Positions 53,285 to 63,999 of a stretch of DNA of 64,000 nucleotides are shown piece by piece. Source of the DNA: Geosiphon pyriformis (Eukaryota > Glomeromycota > Glomeromycetes > Archaeosporales > Geosiphonaceae). Location of the stretch: NCBI GenBank assembly GCA_016748015.1, contig JAAOMT010000128.1:2255426-2319425 (forward strand), read 5' to 3'. Each line of letters opens with the position of its first letter. The stretch's first letter is position 1. The position numbers and the translations under genes are program-made. The notes below the pieces were generated by a model that saw nothing but the letters and a program-made list of their open reading frames with translations, was not told where the DNA came from and did no database searches.

Positions 53285-54769
53285 TTTTTTTTTATTGATT
53301 TTCTGGTCACAATAAGAGCTAAAATATATTATAAAAATATTTTTTTTTATTCTCTTTTCTTTTTAGTTTTGCAATTATTATTTTTAACACACTTTTATTT
53401 ATAACTATAAAACTAACAAACTTTTCTACTAGTGAGTCAAGTTCTAGTTTTGCTAAATTAAGAACCTATTCTAACACAAAAAAAAAGTGAGTAAAAAATA
53501 TTTATTTTTATAATACTTTTTACAAAAATCTGAAGAAATCTGTTATAAAAGCTAGCTTAATCAAGTTATTTGCTAGTTTTCTTTGTTTTGTTAATTTGAA
53601 AATAAATAATATTAAGTCTATTAAATTCTAAGACAATAAAGTTGCAAACAAAATAAGCAGTATTAGTGGAATTTCAGATGTAAAAAACATGAAAAATACA
53701 ATTACAGAAAAAATTAACTTTGTAAATTCAAATGCTTTAAAGATAAAAAATAAAATAGATAATGTCACACTTAAAAAAACATGTACCAAAACATATGTTC
53801 TGGATAGCTAACTAAAAAAAATTTCTTTTAATAATATAAGTAATAATAACAAAAATAGTTTGACATTTCTGAATCTTAAGTTTTCTGGTTTTAAATATTT
53901 GTCACTAATCAAATTACAGGCTTTGAAAAAACAAAGTTTTAATTCAATAAAATTTTTTGTTTTAAATATTAAATTGTCTGTTGTATCTGAAAAAACTTTT
54001 TATAATAAATTAATGGTCATAAAAAAAAAATTTTATTGTGTTAATAGTTTTAGAAAAATCTTAATTTTGTTAAAATTTCTTAAAATTATTAAATTTACTT
54101 TTATATTAAAATTAAGTTTAAAAAAAGCTAAAAATATAACAATCCATGAGAAAATTTTTGTTAATAATAATATTAGAAAATAAAAAATTATACAAATTGA
54201 AAATAATTATTAAAAAAATTCCAGTTAATTTTTTTAAATCAACTATAAAATCAGTTTTTTTTAAGTTTAATAAGATTGTATCTATCAAGATATAGCTTAT
54301 TAGTCTTTGGCAAAAAACTTTAATAGAATTTGAATTTGTTAATATTGTTAATTTGGTTTTGGCTAAGTAATTAGTTCTTATAAAAAATAATTTTATATAT
54401 GTAATTAAGACTATTAATGATAAAAAAACATAAATGTTTAAGAATTAGTATTAAGCTTTACTATATATCTTATTGATTAATATTACTGTTTATAATTATT
54501 CTGATTTGTTAATATTATATGATAAAAATACTTGTATTATTGATTGTAATTTAAGTATATATGAATATAACAGATATATTATTATTTGTTTTGTTAATAA
54601 AGTATTAAAAAAGACTGTAATTAGTTCTATTTTAGTTTTTAAGAATAGAAATTTGCATTAAACTAATTTGTTTTTGGCTGTTTGTGGTTAGTGTAAACAG
54701 TTTGGTTATGTTTCTGTTATATATATATTTAATAAAAAATTAATCACTTTTTAAAATTATATTTAACTA
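53285..54769 (+). mobile_element. Heavily decayed LINE copy, 5' leader and ORF1
   Basis: The leader ttctggtcacaataagagct (53299-53318) corresponds to ttctggccactacaagagca in the main LINE near 26860. The frame 53860-54183 aligns with ORF1 of that element: LQALKKQSFNSIKFFVLNIK against LHAPKKQSFNLLKFFVLNIE, then KFYCVNSFRKILILLKF. Later pieces (54240-54350, 54650-54720) match the RRM-like block and zinc knuckle (GQCKQFGYVS against TKCKQFGHVS). Differences are largely G or C replaced by A or T, and stops are frequent. Sequence breaks off into the 0.7 kb repeat at about 54770. Confidence 0.8.
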
Positions 54770-55562
54770 TAACTTAATACTCAATAGCTGTTAATGATAG
54801 TAATTTTTGAAAATTTTAAAATCTAAAAGTTTTGGTTGAGTTTTTTGTATAATAAACAAAGATTTAATTGATGATTTTCTTTCATAAATTTTTTTTTTAG
54901 CATAATGGCTGGTTTATTTTGACAGTCATATTTTTTTGATAAGCTATCTTTAAGTTTTTATTTTTGTTTCATAGATTTTTTACCAGACTATTTTTAACAT
55001 CAATTATTTAATACTTAATTACTTAATCAATTAATAAACAACAAACAAAACAAACAAAAAAAATAAAAAAATAAAATAAAAAATTAGTATTCTGTTAATA
55101 GTTATAATTAAGAGTTATTAGTTTAGTATAGTTAAGTATTAGATTTTATTAACTTAGATTATTAATAATATGAAATTGATTAATATTTCTTAATCAAGTA
55201 ATGAGAACATGGATTTAAATAATAATAAATATTTTTATTGATATAAGTATAATTTTATTTTAAGTTATAGAAAACTATCTTTTAAAAAAAGAGGTATTAG
55301 ATAATTACTTGTTTTTAATTCTGTTTTTATTAACTGTTCTAAATACTTTTTCTGCTTTTAATACTTTTGCTATATATATATAATTCATATTATATGAGAT
55401 TCCTTAAAATTTTTCAATTTTGCAATTTTTTAAGAAGAATTTTAAAATTTTAAAATTCTAAAATTTTGCAATTTTTTGAAAGAAATTCTGAATTTTTTTT
55501 TTATTAATCTTTTTTTTCATTGGCTATTTTTTATCTATTATGATTTTTATTTTTATGAATAA
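54770..55562 (+). repeat. 0.7 kb repeat, copy 2, inside a decayed LINE
   Basis: Collinear with 30775-31512: both contain ctaaaagttttggttgagtt-like sequence near the start (54822), a middle A-rich tract (55045-55085), a block reading tagtatagttaagtatta (55126-55143), and a closing atgaataata (55553-55562). Here it follows LINE ORF1 just after the zinc knuckle, a different LINE position from copy 1. It has drifted toward A+T along with its host. Confidence 0.65.
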
Positions 55563-56660
55563 TAACACATATTAAATCCTTATTTATTTAATTTGTTTTC
55601 TTATTATAAATTTTTTTTGATTAATTTTATCATCCTACAATTCTGTTTTTTTTTGCTATTTATTAGCTTATTACTCCAATCCATAATATTATTATTAAAT
55701 CTAAAAAACATATTAATAATATTCAAAAAAATTTACATAACAGTTTTGTTATTATTAATTTAAATAGTATTATTAACAAAAATACCAATAATTAAATATG
55801 ATATAAAATCAGTTTAATTCTTAATTTTATCTGTTTTAATTATAAACTTAATATTTACTTAATATTTATATAAATATTTATGTTTTTTAACTTTATATAA
55901 TAAAAAATTATAAAAAATTTTTTACAACAAAAATAAAAAAAATTTATTTTAATTTAAATTATTATGTATTTTGTAATTAGTTATAAACCAAAATTAGTTA
56001 TTATATAATTAATTTTATTGTTATAAATATTATTAAAAAATTCAATAAACTTATTATATATATTAATTTGTTTTTTAAATAAGATTAACTAATTAAATTA
56101 TAAGCTTTATATATGTTTTACAATATTAATTACAGTTTATAATTTTTTTTAAACAAATTTTCACAATTAAGTTAATTATAAAAATATAAAAAATATAAAA
56201 ATATTTTTTAATATTAAAAAATTGTTTCTATAAAAAACATTAAACTTGTTGTAAATAGCAAAAATACAGTTTAATAAAATTTTAAATAAAATTTTTTTTG
56301 CTGTTTTAATTAAAACAATAGATTAAATATTAATTAAAATATTTTTCTATTTATATAACTTAAAAATTATTAATACTTAAAACTTTTTTTTATTATGTAA
56401 AAATAGATTTTAATACTAAATAAATATTAAACAAATTTAAAAACAAACCAATAATATATTTATTATAATGTTTTTATAATTTATTTAAAATATTAGATAA
56501 ACTAAATACTTTATTATTTAAAAAAGCTTTAATTATAACTAATAATATTTTTATTTATTTATTTAATAAGTATAAGCCAATTATTATATTGTACAAAAAA
56601 TCAAATTAAGAGATTTTAATTAAATATAACTTATATACTTTCTATATATAATCAACAAAA
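55563..56660. repeat. AT-rich relic block
   Basis: Near-pure A+T with no open frame. It may be the rest of the decayed LINE (ORF2), but I could not align it. Confidence 0.4.
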
Positions 56661-57772
56661 AAACTTTTTTTTTTCCTTCTTCTCAAATTTCTCAAAGAGT
56701 GTTTTTTCAAAAAAGAAGTTTTTTTGTTTTTATCTTTTTCTGTTAATTTTTTATAATATTTCTCAAACAAATAATTCTTTTGTGATGGATTTGGTGGCTG
56801 CTTCAAATAACAGTATGTTAAAAAAGAAAGTACCTAAGAATATTTTACAAAGATCTGTTAAAAATTTTTTTTTCCAAAAAAAAGGTTTTGGTTGACAATA
56901 TCAAACATTCTGATAATAAAAAAGATATATCTTTAATCAAACTTATTGCTGGCAGTGACATATACTCAGATAATAATAGCATATCTAATGATAGTGAAGA
57001 TAATAATATGGTTTTGGGTGTCAATAGTGGATTTTTTTTTGGTTAATAACAAACACCTTTAAAGCAAAAAGGATTAATATTAATCTAATTTGTAAATCTT
57101 TCCTTAGCTCTATTAATTATAGCATAAATGATGATGATAAATTCTTCTCTCTTCTTCTTAGAAAAATTTCTCTAAACAGAAAGTAAATCAATCCAAAAAT
57201 TATTAAGACTCAGATTGAAGTATTCATTAACAAGTCTTTTGCTCTTGATATCAATCTTGATGTGGTAAAAAAAAAATCTGTTATGGCAAAGATTTAAGTT
57301 ATTAGAAAATTATTCTCTTCAGTTAATAGTTTTGGAAGGACTACTATCTCTTCAAAATTTGAGGTGATTATCAGATTGACATTTATTTGTAAAATAAACA
57401 TGGGAAAGACTGTATTATTGGTCAAGAAAAATAAGATCATTGTAAACAGTAATCTCATAAGACAAGAAATCTGTTTAGATTAGGCAGTAGTAATAAAAGA
57501 AATTTTTATAGACACACCTAAGAAAATAATTGTCATTACAATAGTCAAGTTTGGTAAAATTAAGTTTATTAAAATTCAACTTATTAGTATATGGCAAAAA
57601 GCCTTAATGGAATTTTTTGAATCAAATTAAGCTAAACAGTTGGCTTCAAGATGGCCATTCTTAATTAGAAAAAACTCAGTTTGTATGGCCATGGCTGTAA
57701 AAAATTACTGTATTTGAATGTCTAAGAATTGGTTTAAAGCATTATTACAAATAATTATTTGAATAGATGAAA

Positions 57773-58300
57773 TAAATAACAAACTCATAATTTGAGCTTA
57801 ATTAATATAATAATGTTGGTATCTGAAGGTTTTTATAATCTAAAAGTTTTGGTTTGAGTCTTTTGTATAATAGACAGAGATTCAAGTATTGTTTTATTCA
57901 TAACTTTTCAAATTCAACTTCAAGAAGTGAATTGAATAAGTATGAATTTAATGTACAAGATCAGTTTTATAAAATATTTTAGTCATTATTTTTTTCAAAA
58001 AATAATTGGGGAATTTAAAAATTAAGAAATAGTTTGTACTGTCAACAAATAATAATATATTGGTATAATTCTATGTCTTATGTTGGCACTCTTAGAATTC
58101 AATATCAGATATTAGATATATTTTTTAGTCATATTTTATTTAATAATCTTCAAATATTACAATTATATGAGTCAGAAAAAAGAATAAGTAAATACCAACA
58201 AATAATTTTTTATTTTAAGATATTCAAATACTTAAAGATAAAGAAAAGAAAATTAGCAAGAAGAGAAGAATTGATATGAAGTTGTTATTTTATTTTTTTG
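57773..58300 (+). repeat. 0.7 kb repeat, partial copy 3
   Basis: Starts with aataacaaactcataatttg against aataacaaatccgtaacttg at 30806, and continues through ctaaaagttttggtttgagt and cttttgtataatagacagag (57839-57878). Similarity fades after about 57900, so the right end is uncertain. It follows a LINE ORF1 at yet another position. Confidence 0.5.
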
Positions 58301-58379
58301 CTTTATTTGATTTTTACATGCTTTTCTATAATTAAAAGATTTATTGCTTATATAGCTATTGAAAGTAGTTAATGGCTAG

Positions 58380-58445
58380 GTTAATAACTAAGTTAATGAT
58401 TAGGTCAATAGTCAGGTCATTGATCAAGTCAATAATTACTATCTA
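58380..58445 (+). repeat. Short degenerate tandem repeat
   Basis: About five degenerate units built on (a/g)gtcaatga, for example ggttaataactaag, ttaatgattaggtc, aatagtcaggtc and attgatcaagtc. It lies between repeat copy 3 and the LINE 3' tail. Confidence 0.5.
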
Positions 58446-58750
58446 AAAATACAGTGGCTAATTATATGACATCAATGACTAATACATATGATAACTAATA
58501 AAAAGTATGAGTTTCAACTGTAACAATATTATAATGCATATACAGTCTTAATTGGTTTAAGTAGTTAGTCACATATAATAAGTATATAAGTTATATTTAA
58601 TCGAAAATACTTAATTTGTTTTTGTATATTAAATAGTAATTAGACCATATTCATTAATCTATTTAATAACAATTTTAAAATTTATTAGTTTATAATATAA
58701 TATAATAAAATAAACTTTAGTTTTTTTTAAATCATTAATTTAAGTTATAC

Positions 58751-58760
58751 TATTATTATA
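58751..58760. repeat. Probable target duplication, left
   Basis: The sequence tattattata adjoins the left end of the TIR element; its partner tatttttata is at 60277-60286, with one mismatch in ten. Confidence 0.5.
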
Positions 58761-60276
58761 TTACGACAGGTTGAAATCTGAGATAACAAATAGTAAAACC
58801 TGCGATGATCAGCCATGTAATGTAAAACCTGCGATAGATTGGATAGATTGGGTAAAACCTGCGATAAATTAGTAAAACCTGCAATAGGGTAAAAACCTGT
58901 AAACCCCGTGATTGTATCAAGTGAGAAAATGAAATATATAAAATGTGTAAAGAAGGTAAAGATACATTATCTTTACTACCATAACATTATCACTAATGGG
59001 CGATTATGCTTTGTCTACTAGCTCTATTGAAACAAAAAAGGCCATTTGGCGCCCATTATTGCCAACTATTCGATGCATACAAGTGCCACTTATACAAGTA
59101 CCCTCAGTGTTAGACTTATATATGTCTGATACGGTATCCCTAGGAGGTGGTAGTCTTATGCATAAGAAGTGGGTAAGAGATTATTATTTATATGAATTAT
59201 ACTTCTATACAATAGTATTTTATTGAATATTAAGGTACGTGAAGGAGATGTAAAAGCCATTACACTTGTAAATGAAGATGCAAACAAAAATTCAAATTCA
59301 AATTTGGCATACGTAGAATATCTTGGATGTTCCAATAGGGTATAAAATAAAGAATAATTTCTAATCAAAATTAAAAAGTATTAACTTTATCTTTATTTAT
59401 AGAATGGGTGATACCGTATCAAAAAGACAAATCGACCAGCGACTGCCTCTGATCCTTGTCATCAATGTTACGGGAATTAGCACCATTAATGAAAAGAGGT
59501 CTCTTCAGAACAAAGATTTACCAGAAGAAATCAATTTTCCTAAAGGAAATCAAATTACAAAACAAAGGTAAATTTGAATTAAGTTTATCACTTACTGTAT
59601 TTATTTATTAATTTTTTAATATAGATATCGCCTGATGGGAGTTTCTTTTTGTAACGACATCCATCATATTGCCGATGTTCGTTTCGAAAATTTTAAAAAT
59701 TCTGGCTGGTATCAATACGATGGGTTGCAAAAAACCTACAAAGCAAGGGCAATGGCAATTGGAAGTCGCGTCCTCCTCCCAAAAGTGGTTATACAATGGA
59801 TTTTGTCATCTATGGAAAGATTTAAGTTTTTTGCAATAAAAACTGATCGTTATATGTAATAAAGAAGGACCTCTATTTTTAAGCTTACCTGTCTCAGTAA
59901 TAACAGTATTACTCGTTTGAATTTCCCATTCAAAGTTGTGCCACTTAGTTTGGTCGACTTTACAGTACCTTCAATTGGGTCTGCCCTCAAAAGGGGCCGT
60001 TGCTCTTAAAAAATGTCTATTTATCGCAGATTTCACTTGATACAATCACGGGGTTTACAGGTTTTTACCCTATTGCAGGTTTTACTAATCTATCGCGGGT
60101 TTTACCCAATCTATCCAATCTATCGCAGGTTTTACTAATCTATCGCAATCTATCCAATCTATCCAATCTATCACAGGTTTTACCAATCTATCGCAGGTTT
60201 TACTATTTGTTATCTCAGATTTCACCCTGTTTATAAAAACTTGACCTTTCTACTTGTATATTTAACCCTGTCGTAA
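58761..60276 (+). mobile_element. TIR DNA element copy 2, with protease-like cargo
   Basis: The ends are TTACGACAGG and, inverted, TTACGACAGG (CCTGTCGTAA is interrupted on the right by a 40-base copy of flanking DNA). The inverted repeats extend inward about 160-240 bases and consist of several copies of a GGTAAAACCTGCGATAGATT-like unit (58790-58920 and, inverted, 60040-60220). Flanks tattattata (58751-58760) and tatttttata (60277-60286) match at nine of ten bases and are probably the target duplication. An inverted, decayed relative lies at 20519-21727. The interior holds a spliced gene fragment similar to ubiquitin-specific proteases and no transposase, so the copy is non-autonomous. Duplications of 8-10 bases fit hAT, Mutator-like or KDZ elements; the superfamily is not settled. 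Confidence 0.75.
58996..59859 (+). pseudogene. Ubiquitin-specific-protease-like fragment inside the TIR element
   Basis: Four exon-like segments with GT-AG borders: 58996-59172, 59235-59339, 59403-59567 and 59625-59859. Segments 3 and 4 read RLPLILVINV, then LPEEINFPKG, then YRLMGVSFCNDIHHIADVRF and GWYQYDGLQ. That order (a Leu-Pro strand, an EINFP-like strand, YxLxGVSF, a histidine box, then W-x-x-YDG) is what the C-terminal half of a C19 ubiquitin-specific protease looks like. The catalytic Cys box is not present. Joining segments 2 and 3 by the visible splice sites puts them out of frame by one base, so either another junction is used or the gene is broken. The decayed sister copy at 20900-21055 (minus) retains part of the last segment, which shows the fragment is part of the element and not host sequence beside it. 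Confidence 0.5.
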
Positions 60277-60320
60277 TATTTTTATAAAAACTTGACCTTT
60301 CTACTTGTATATTTAACCCT
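60230..60320 (+). repeat. 40-base perfect direct repeat across the element's right border
   Basis: The 40 bases from 60230 to 60269 (starting tttataaaaacttgaccttt) recur without change at 60281-60320. The second copy is the upstream flank of the gene at 60331; the first lies inside the transposon end, between CCCTG and TCGTAA. Confidence 0.9.
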
Positions 60321-60330
60321 ATCCGTTACC

Positions 60331-62876
60331 ATGGCCAACTCATGGCACCCTTATTTTGACGAAACTGATGTAGAAGATTGGGATCTTTTACAATTTCATA
60401 TAGAGTGGATCCTTGCTAATGAGGGGAATCCGGTAAACCTAGCTTACGATAAATCTTCAGACGCACTCACCAAAAGTCTCCGTGCGATTGTAAATAGTCT
60501 CTCAGACGATGAAAAAGTTACGAAACCAAAGAGCCTTTTGGCTGATATTAAAGCAAGTTTACGTTTAGTATGATTTTTTTTGAATGCTATATCATAATAA
60601 GAGTTTCTATATGAAACAAATATTGGCTGTTATACGGACATAATTCAATGTTTCATCTATAACAAGGAGGCGTGGCTTTTAGCTCGTTGTAGTCTCTGGT
60701 TTCTATCAGTGAGAAGAAACTCTAAATGTCTGTTAGGCATCCATGGCTAGGAATTATGACTTTTAGCTGTTCTTCTGACGGGCTGTGGCTTGATATAACA
60801 CTTGTTGCTATTGGTTCGCAGAAAATATTTTGTTCATTAAGATCAAACTAATAAAATTTTTTTAATGTTTGTTAGAATCAACGGAAAAAAGGCAACGATA
60901 TAGATAAACTTTGGCTTACCATTGAAAACCAAATGTGTGCTCTTCAGATAGATAGAGAAAGAAAGAATTTGGAAATTCTTCAGGTAATAGTAATTAAGTG
61001 TATAAATATTTGAAATGAATTGTTCACAATTTTTATCTTATGATTGAATACAATGGATTAAGGTGATTACTCAAATTACAAGTCAAAGCCAATCATATGC
61101 ATCTACATCGAATGATAGTGCTCTTGCAAACTTGAAATTTACTGCAACTAAAGTAAATCAAGATCAAGAACTATTTGGGAGCAAGAAGGATGAAATCCAA
61201 ACAGATTCTGAAAACAATCTGTTTTCAACATCTGAGGATGAGGTATGATAGTTCTCATTGAGAATATGTTTAATCATTAAAGTTCTACTTGTCCTAATGC
61301 TTTTTTCTGTAAACAGTATGTATATTCACAGGAAATTTTAAACGAAGGTATAAAATTACCAGCTTCTAATAAACGAGGAAATGAAATTGAAAGAGACGAT
61401 TCTGAACATAAAAAGGTAAACATTATAGGTGGTAAAAGTTACAAGAACGTAAAATCTCAAGTATATTTTCTATATTCAGGCAAGAGAGAGCCTCAAAAGT
61501 AATCTTCAACCAGAAAACAAAAGCTCTTCCTTCGAGTCTCTTCCCTCTGATGAGAATAACAAAGAACATGATGAAGACAATATGGAAATTAAATTTGATC
61601 TAACAAGTATTTCAACCGAATTACAACGTGAACCGATAGTCAAAGTATGACACATATTTAAATTTGATTCTTTTACTACATGTACCTTACAGTTTGCTGA
61701 TATGGCGGTAGTATCGTTTACAAGAACCTCTATCGATGAGACATTTACGATTAATTATTTTTTCCTTCTGTTTTTAGTGGGAAGTCGGCCACATCAATGT
61801 AACCAATCGGTTTCAGCAGTACCAGAAAGATACTGTTAAGAAGGCGGAAATAAAAGGGTTGAAATATAATAATATTTACGAACTCTTGTATGTATTCTGA
61901 AATATGTCACGTTTGACTGACAACAATTTTATTGAGCATTTTTTCTTATATTTAGAGCTTTATCGTCGATTATTGTCCTCTCCTCGCCATGTCCGTATCC
62001 TTCCTTGTTTACAATTCAAGAGTGGAAGGAAGTTACAGAAGATAATCCTTATACTGTTCAAGAATCCTCACTTTCACCTGACATTTTGTCATCGCTTAAT
62101 GAAGCATCGTTTAACCATTTTCTCGGCATGGACACATATATGGAAGGTGGAAAGTCAAAACTAAGTAGACTAGTTGCACGGTCGTTTAATGACTTGTAAG
62201 TAATATAATTTTATAATATATACATGAGATTGTAGCCTATATAATTTTTTTTTACATCGTAGATATCACAATACTATGAATATTGCTCCGATAAAATTAT
62301 CCGAAGAAGAACATTGTTTAAATTTTTTATATCCAATCGTTCGTCCATTTTTCGGTGGTGAAAAAGAATACGATTTAGTATTAAACCGTTCTAATGCGGG
62401 TTCCAAAAAAAGACCGGACCTTTCATGTGTGGTAAATGGTATACCGATCTTGAATTCGGAATTTAAACCTTTNNNNNNNNNNNNNNNNNNNNTATATATA
62501 TATATATTGATTTGTTTTCTGTGACAATTAGGCGATTTAATGGAATCTTACTCTATGGATCTTAAGTACGACGGTTTATACCGTTCCTGGCCATTCCTCA
62601 CTACCAGGCTGGTAGTTGACAAGACTATGCTTCCGCTTGCAGGAGTTGCGATCCATCATTTGGTATCTTTAGAGGTATATGTCACATTTTCCTTGTTTAT
62701 AATGAGAAATTTCACTTAATTTCATTTGCCCTTTACAATGACAGAAGCACGTTGAATCGATCGCAAAGGATTTTAAATATAGAAAAAGTTATAGTGGCAA
62801 TACCACACCAACCGAACAAATGTCTTTTATGCGTAAATTTCCAGACTCACCACAAGTAAGATTGTTACTTAAGTAA
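60331..62876 (+). CDS. Predicted PD-(D/E)XK-type nuclease-like protein of a mycorrhizal-fungus family
   Basis: Ten exons: 60331-60567, 60876-60983, 61063-61242, 61317-61415, 61480-61644, 61778-61887, 61956-62195, 62263-62472 (running into a gap), 62532-62674, 62745-62876. Frames agree at all joins outside the gap; start ATG at 60331 has a good context (TTACCATGG). The N-terminal half is acidic, Ser/Asn-rich and probably disordered after a helical start (WHPYFDETDVEDWDLLQFHI). The C-terminal half has EEEHCLNFLYPIVRPFFGGE, then KKRPDLSCVVNGIPILNSEF followed by K: a D and an E-x-K on adjacent strands, as in restriction-endonuclease-like folds. Then GDLMESYSMDLKYDGLYRSW and the end at PDSPQVRLLLK. 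I recall this C-terminal part as a large family in Rhizophagus, some members in effector-like or mobile contexts. Function untested; nuclease activity is inferred from the motif alone. Confidence 0.75.
62473..62492. other. Assembly gap (20 N)
   Basis: Twenty N bases directly after the codons for the E-x-K motif (NSEFKP) of the gene at 60331-62876, followed by a (TA)n tract. Part of exon 8, and perhaps a further exon, is missing. Confidence 0.98.
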
Positions 62877-63733
62877 TAAAGGTCTGATATAGGCACTTCC
62901 TCTTGAGAAATATAATTTCCATCAATCGCTATATCTCAATACACTTAATACGTTCAAATGGCTTGGACAAGTGCAGACCAATTAATTGCGAAAGTTTATA
63001 GTGTTTTATTTCGAATTTATATATAATGACATATTTTAATGTACCATGTTCGCATCACAATTATTTTCAAATGTGTATAAATCTGCATCGTTTTTATTGT
63101 AAGATATATTGAAAACGCGCGCGTGATTTTTTAACCCGCTACGAATGAATGTTTCCTTGAATAAACACAACTACTATCGCGAGGGACTTTTATTCCAATG
63201 TTCAGATAGGATAATCGTCATTTTTTCGTCGCCACATTCGAAGAACAGATTATTCCAAAATAGTCGCCATGAACAAAATGAGATCAATTACGATATGCTA
63301 TACCGCGGGGAGGGTTTGTTGTTGTCCCTCTAAGTGCTGGTTCTTTTATCGAGTTTTCTATCGCTTATTCGGGACCAAAGTCTAGATTTCTTATAATTTT
63401 TATTATAATCATAATTGATCAGCATCAGAGAGAGCACAGACGATAGAAATTTTCGAGACCTTGTCCTCAAAAGATGACGTCTGTAACAAAGCAATAGTCC
63501 CAAGCGCTGCACATAGGTTTGTTACGTATCCAATGTGACAATAAATAGATTTACCAACGTGATAAAAACAAAGTAAAAAGCGCTCGAAGAAATGATAGAG
63601 GTAATGAAAAAACATTGAAGACTAACTGTATGCTCTAAATTCAATGACTGAATTAATAAAACGCATACTGTAGGATTACATGCCTATGATAGAATTACAA
63701 AATGATAAAAATCATATATAAGATTAACTGTAT
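62877..63733. other. Spacer without a supported gene
   Basis: Short frames only (63145-63333 plus, 63330-63615 minus), none with a recognised motif. It probably contains the 3' end of the nuclease-like transcript. Confidence 0.4.
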
Positions 63734-63916
63734 ATGGAGAATGGTTCTACTGAATATGACAAAGCGATACGTTTCTTGGAGACAGGTTGCAATTGTGGTT
63801 GCTCAAAAAAGATTCCGAGAGAAAAGTTTGCTGAATTACGTGAAGCGTTTCAAGCTCTCTCTAGATCCGAACAAGATATATTCTTATTTAGATTACTACC
63901 AATTACAACAAACTGA
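63734..63916 (+). pseudogene. Truncated start of a cysteine-rich, transposon-associated ORF
   Basis: Sixty codons reading through TGCNCGCSKKIPREKFAELR, followed by EAFQALSRSEQDIFLF. A C-x-C-x-C cluster ahead of a helix ending in EQDIFL is what I recall from the start of a large repeated family in Rhizophagus that looks transposon-derived. Similarity should continue for hundreds of residues, but here it breaks after EQDIFLF at about 63890 and the frame closes at 63916. The rest is cut away, replaced, or lies behind an intron past the window edge. Confidence 0.5.
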
Positions 63917-63999
63917 CATTTATTCAAAGCTTTGGCCACTATTTCATTCACAGCTTTGGATTGAGCAAAATGTTCTTTTACAGATGTTTCAGCATAAAT
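63850..63999 (-). CDS. Partial open frame entering from the right edge, unknown
   Basis: The minus strand is open from the window edge to a stop at 63850-63852. The first 32 residues (including AETSVKEHFAQSKAVNEIVA and then KALNKCQFVVIG) have a balanced, protein-like composition, unlike random AT-rich sequence. The last part overlaps, antisense, the ORF at 63734-63916, so the real coding end is more likely near 63890, perhaps at an exon border. Family not recognised. Confidence 0.3.
   Translation of the reverse strand: MYAETSVKEHFAQSKAVNEIVAKALNKCQFVVIGSNLNKNISCSDLERA

Larger units (their letters stand above)
56661..58690 (+). mobile_element. Second LINE subfamily, decayed ORF1 joined to a LINE 3' tail
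   Basis: A different 5' leader precedes an ORF1-like frame at 56785 (MDLVAASNNSMLKKKVPKN), which is broken by a stop and frameshift near 56890. The stretch 57480-57720 resembles the RRM-like block of the main LINE: IVTIVKFGKIKFIKIQLISI, then WQKALMEF, against SVFSKFGKIVSIKMQLIGLW. The right end (about 58555-58680) matches the LINE 3' tail at 34380-34490, with agtcacatataataagta against agccacatgtagtaagtg. ORF2 is missing between, so this is an internally deleted or recombined copy. A related 0.7 kb repeat sits at 57773 onward. Confidence 0.65.

Noticed and set aside
58770-60220. Repeated GGTAAAACCTGCGATAGATT-like units as a CRISPR-like array
   Set aside because: Spacing is irregular, the units occur inverted at both ends of an element, and the surrounding genes are eukaryotic with introns.
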